From NCBI RefSeq assembly GCF_029407905.1, contig NC_073643.1:40458501-40522500 (forward strand): a DNA stretch of 64,000 bases, in the 5' to 3' direction. Positions 60,492-64,000 of this stretch are shown here, piece by piece. Position numbers and translations under genes: made by a program. Each line of letters begins with the position of its first letter. Position 1 is the stretch's first letter. Origin of the DNA: Bubalus kerabau (Eukaryota > Chordata > Mammalia > Artiodactyla > Bovidae). The notes beneath the pieces were generated by a model. It was not told where the DNA came from, made no database searches, and was given only the letters and a program-made list of their open reading frames with translations.

Positions 60492-62340
60492 TTGTTCTTT
60501 TTTCTGCTTTTATTGAGATATTGACATACGATATAAGTTTAAGATGTGCAATGTGATGATTTGATACTTGTATACATTTTAAAATGATTACTGAAATAAG
60601 GTTCATCAACACCTACATCCCCTCGTATACTTACTGTGTGTGTCTGTGTGTCTCTGTGTGTGTGTTGGAAACATTTAAAATCTACTTTAACACTTTCAAG
60701 TAAGTAATACAGTACTGTTCATTATAATCAGTTCAGTTCAGTTCATCACCATAGGATATATTAGATCCCCAAAACTTACTCTTCTTATAGCTTTACCCTT
60801 TGACCAACATTTCCCCATTTCACTCACTCCCCGACCCTGGCAACCACCATTCTACTCTCTCTTTCTACGAGTTCAGCTTCTTTTGATACTACATAGTGTT
60901 TATCATACACATATCATTGTATATCTTACTCTGTCTCATTTATTTCACTTCGCATAGTGCCCTCAAGGTCCATCCATGTGGTCACAAAAGCAGTATTTCC
61001 TTCTATTTTGTGGCTGTATGATATTCTACTTTGTATATGTCACATTTCCTTTATCCATTCATCTGTGTCGATAATATTGTCAATACCCAACTTAGGTTGT
61101 CTCCTTATCTTGGCTATTATAAATAATGCTGCAGTTAATACAAGGTGCGGTTGTATCTTGAAGATTGTGATTTTCTTTCTTCAGATATATACCCAGAAGC
61201 GGGATTACTAGATCACATGGCAGTTTTATTTTCAATTTTTGAAAAACCTCCATACTGTTTTTCATAGTGGCTGTGTTGGTTTACATTCCTACCAGCAGTG
61301 CACAGGGGTTCATTTTTCTCCACAGACTCACCAGCATTTATTTGTTGTCTTTTTGTTTTGAGAACAGCTATTCTGACAGGTGTGGGGTGATAGTTTATTA
61401 TAGTTTTGATTGGTATTTCTTTGTTGATTAATGATGTTGAGCATCTTTTCCTGTACCTGCTGGCTATTTATATGTCTTCTTTGGAAAAATGTCTATGTCC
61501 TCTGTCTATTTTTAATCAAATTATTTGGGGTCTTTGCTATTTTTTTATGCATCCCTTCCGTATTTTGAATAGTAACCCCTTATCACATAGATGGTTTGCA
61601 AATATTTTCTTTCACTGTATAGATTGTCTATACATTTTGCTATGGAGCAGCTTTTTAGTTTGCTAAAGTGTCACTTTTTTGTCTTGTCTGTTTTGCTTTT
61701 GTTGTTTATGCTTTTGGTGTCATATTCAAAAAAATCATTGCCAAGACCAATATCAAGGAACTTTTCCTCTATATTCCCTTCTAGGATTTTTACAGTTTCG
61801 GGTCTTTAGTCCATTTCAAGTTCTTTGTTGTGAGTGTTCTAAGATAAGGGCCCAACTTCATTCTTTTGTATGTGAATATCCAGTTTCTCAACACCATTTA
61901 TTGAAGAAGTTGTCCTTTCCACATTGAATACACTTGGCTCCCTTGTCAAGTATTATTTGACCATATGTGCGAGGGTCTATTTCTCAGCTCTCAACTCTGA
62001 TCCATTGGTCTGTATGTATGTATGTTTTTATGCCAGTGCCATACTGTTTTGATTACTGCAGTTTTATAGTTTGAATTCAGGAATCGTGATGCCTCTGACT
62101 TTGTTCTGCCTTCTCAGAATTGCTTTGGTCATTTGGGGCTTCTGTGGTTTCTTACAGATTTTAGGATTTCTGTGAAAAAATATTCCATTGGAATTTTAAT
62201 AGGGATTGCATAAAATATATAGATGACTTAAATAGTATAGATATATTAACAATATTAAATCTCCCAGTCCAAATACACAAGCTATTTCCATCTGTTTTCT
62301 TCAGTTTCTTTCATAAAGGTCTTATAATTTCTACACTGTC
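60492..62340 (-). mobile_element. Old L1 LINE 3' part, antisense
   Basis: About 1.85 kb reads as antisense mammalian L1 3' end and ORF2: 'cttttattgagatattgacatac', 'catccatgtggtcacaaaagcag', 'attataaataatgctgcagttaat', 'atacccagaagcgggattactagatcacatgg', 'gtgccatactgttttgattactg'. On the minus strand no long frame is left. It ends about 630 bases before the last exon. Confidence 0.9.
60637..60666. repeat. TG/TC microsatellite
   Basis: A short imperfect TGTGTC/TGTG run lies within the L1 copy. Confidence 0.8.
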
Positions 62341-62966
62341 TTGTAATTTGTTCTTTAGTTACTATATAAGTGGTTAAATTAATCTGAACATCTGTTATTA
62401 TGGAAATTGAGTCATTTATCAGCATTGAGCTCTGGGAAAGATAAACACTTACAGGGAACCTGGTTTTCATAGGAGTTTGTGTGAGTAATGCAGGAGTCTC
62501 AAATCTAAGTGCCTGCAAGAGATTCAGGTAACATAACCTGCCACAGCCAAGGAAGAAGCTGATTCTGCGCCTTGCCAATTAATGCCAGTTGTTCCAAATT
62601 CTAAGAGAATTGTATTATAAAAACTTGCCTAATTAAAAAAACAAATGTTGGCAAGCAGTTCAAAATTTTCAGAAGCTGTGATCCAAACAGAACAGATCTA
62701 GAAGCTGCTTTAACCTGCAAGCCACCACTTTGTGCATTTTACCATTTCACAATAAATGAGCGACAGTTCTGCAAATGTCTCCAAATGATAACCTCAGCGT
62801 ACCCCATCCCCTCTAGTCACCAGCACCGAGAAGCAGGACTTCTCCTAAGGTCACATCGATCACTGTAGTTGTTCTTCTAAAATGGACAGTTTCCTCCTGC
62901 TAGAGATTTGATTTGATGGTGTCAGCATATGAGGTTCCCATCACCTCATGACATGTCTCCTTTCAG

Positions 62967-63068
62967 GCCTGATGGAATTGGAACTGTGACTGTTGAAGAA
63001 AAGGAACGTTTTGAAGAAATCAAGGAAAGGCTCCGAGTTCTGTTGGAAAATCAGATTACACATTTTAG
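62967..63068 (+). CDS. CADPS: CADPS exon: helical segment leading into the MUN region
   Basis: The 102-nt exon lies between cctttcag and the donor GTAAGG. It finishes an Arg codon with one base and then reads [20 protein letters not shown] followed by [13 protein letters not shown], plus two bases of the next Arg (phase 2). The charged, heptad-like [17 protein letters not shown] is probably helical and begins the part of CAPS that leads to the MUN/DUF1041 homology region. The exon follows a very large intron (16.8 kb if the cassette at 47979 is skipped). The downstream exon is outside the window. Confidence 0.95.
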
Positions 63069-63189
63069 GTAAGGATCTGGGGTTAAAGGGCTTTTTAGGA
63101 GGATGAGCCTGGGGAGGGGCAAATTAAGGGCTTGATTTTCTAAAACTATAAATCTATCAGAGACACACTGGATATTTAAAAACATCTGA

Positions 63190-63352
63190 ATGAGGACTTA
63201 TTGTATGGCATAGAGAACTAAGCTCAATATTTTATAATAACCTATAAGTGAAACGAATCTGAGAAAAATATATATATATGAAACTGAACCACATTGCTGT
63301 ACACGTGATACTAGTACAATGTTGAAAACCAGCTATACTTAAAAAAAAAACT
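63190..63352 (+). repeat. L1 3' end fragment
   Basis: 'ttattgtatggcatagagaactaagctcaatattttataataacctataag' and 'cattgctgtacacgtgatactagtacaatgttgaaaaccagctatactt' with an A-rich tail match the L1 3' end seen in artiodactyls. It starts about 120 bases after the donor of the last exon. Confidence 0.75.
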
Positions 63353-63567
63353 TGAAATAACGAATGAAAAAGCCAACCAAGACAGAGTTTGCTAATATTC
63401 AGGAGACTTAGAAATCTTAAGGTCATTTTATTTCCACTAAAAGAACAAAGCCCTCTTTGTGTAAGCTGTCCTGCTCCCTTTGTACCATGAGGAAGTGTCT
63501 TGAAAGGCTTATGACTGCCCGAAATAGTCACTAGAACTATCTGTATCATCAAAAAACCTCCTGGATA

Positions 63568-63726
63568 GGGACTCCTCTGATGGTACAGTGTTTCAGGTGT
63601 AGGCTTTCACTGCTGTGGACCCAGGTTCAGTCCCTGGTTAGGGAACTAAAATCCCACAGACCATGTGATGCAGCAAAAATACATAAAATCTGTGTGTGAT
63701 ACACATTAAAAAAAAAAAAAAACAAC
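63568..63726 (+). repeat. tRNA-derived SINE, CHR type
   Basis: 'gggactcctctgatggtacagtg', 'acccaggttcagtccctggttagggaactaaaatcccacag' and a poly(A) tail match the family. An 8-bp duplication 'cctggata' lies at 63560-63567 and 63727-63734. Confidence 0.85.
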
Positions 63727-64000
63727 CCTGGATAAATCCTTACTGGTTGTACACTCTAGGCAAGGTGCATTGCCAGTAACAAAAGATCAAATAGCAATTA
63801 AAAACTATAGTCAAGGCAAGACAATTAGCAGAATCATAAATCTGCTCAAAATACACTCTTGTATTTCCTATCTTAATCCTCTTGGGATTTAGGTATATTT
63901 GAAGTTTAGCTTGTTTCAACTAAAACTATTTCTTAATGCCAGTCTCAATAATTATAAATAAGGTCACAATTGAGCTAGCAAAGGGTTCTCCTTCACAATA

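Larger units (their letters stand above)
46200..62966 (+). other. CADPS: CADPS intron(s), phase 2, 16.8 kb, containing the candidate cassette exon
   Basis: If the cassette at 47979-48137 is used, this splits into 1.8-kb and 14.8-kb introns. Besides listed repeats, 46200-46550, 46880-47970, 48140-49600, 51450-52140, 54070-57370, 57550-58340, 58520-60490 and 62350-62966 show no gene or named repeat. Parts of 54.9-56.6 kb and 58.6-60.0 kb look unique and AT-rich. Confidence 0.8.
1..64000 (+). other. CADPS: CADPS (CAPS1) gene, internal portion
   Basis: All recognisable coding sequence in the window belongs to one + strand gene. Seven exons splice with GT-AG (one GC-AG) borders and compatible phases into a continuous frame that reads as calcium-dependent secretion activator 1, a cytosolic and vesicle-associated priming factor for dense-core vesicle exocytosis in neurons and endocrine cells. 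From family knowledge, CAPS proteins carry a C2 domain, a PH domain that binds PI(4,5)P2 and a Munc13-like MUN/MHD region that acts on SNAREs. This window covers the C2 end, the whole PH domain and the linker to MUN. The paralogue CADPS2 is the main alternative; the wording '[15 protein letters not shown]' in the exon at 46012 fits my memory of CADPS and not CADPS2. Neither the promoter, the first exons nor the 3' end lies here. Confidence 0.9.
63069..64000 (+). other. CADPS: CADPS intron (5' part), phase 2
   Basis: It contains an L1 3' end (63190-63352) and a CHR-type SINE (63568-63726). I see nothing identifiable in 63735-64000. Confidence 0.85.

Noticed and set aside
60728..60746. Short gttca tandem resembling a BovB tail
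   Set aside because: No BovB body is attached; it sits inside the antisense L1 and is probably a local expansion.
1..64000. Search for CRISPR arrays, operons, phage or defence systems, rRNA and viral genes
   Set aside because: None is present: there are no regularly spaced repeats, no dense coding, and the whole window reads as intron and exon sequence of one mammalian gene.

Overview
This window is vertebrate nuclear DNA from a ruminant (cattle/sheep/goat/deer type; I cannot resolve the species). The ruminant assignment rests on BovB (RTE-type) LINE copies, Bov-tA and Bov-A2 SINEs, cetartiodactyl tRNA-derived SINEs beginning 'cttccctggtggtcc', a ruminant-type L1 3' end and mariner MITEs, on a background of mammal-wide MIR, L2, L1 and hAT (MER5/MER20-like) repeats.

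The only gene I can support is on the + strand and spans the whole window, entering and leaving it inside introns: CADPS (CAPS1, calcium-dependent secretion activator 1). Seven constitutive exons can be spliced by eye with matching phases into one frame: 3209-3348, 14297-14363, 23709-23817, 29346-29558, 42478-42614, 46012-46199 and 62967-63068. Together they encode about 318 residues running from the end of the C2 domain, through the PH domain, to the linker that leads into the MUN/MHD region. The word '[15 protein letters not shown]' favours CADPS over its paralogue CADPS2. An eighth candidate exon, 47979-48137, is a 159-nt phase-symmetric cassette that would insert 53 Lys/Pro-rich residues ahead of the MUN region.

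Layout: 1-3208 intron with an antisense BovB fragment; 3349-14296 intron rich in repeats (L2 inside MIR, two mariner MITEs, an L1 3' end with target duplications, several SINEs); 14364-29345 two introns with many ruminant SINEs; 29559-49900 long introns with only ancient repeats and no visible ruminant SINE or BovB; 49911-51226 a rearranged (twin-primed) BovB; 52.1-58.5 kb a SINE plus hAT-type relics; 60.5-62.3 kb an antisense old L1; then the last exon and two more repeats.

The points most worth a second look are a GC-AG intron after the fifth exon (donor GCAAGT), the roughly 100-codon open extension past that donor followed by an AATAAA and a GT-rich stretch (a possible truncated C2-PH isoform), the Lys-rich cassette exon, the inverted BovB with an 11-bp target duplication, and the ~22.7-kb gap in recent insertions around the central exons. 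I see no prokaryotic-type system, CRISPR array, rRNA, tRNA gene or virus.
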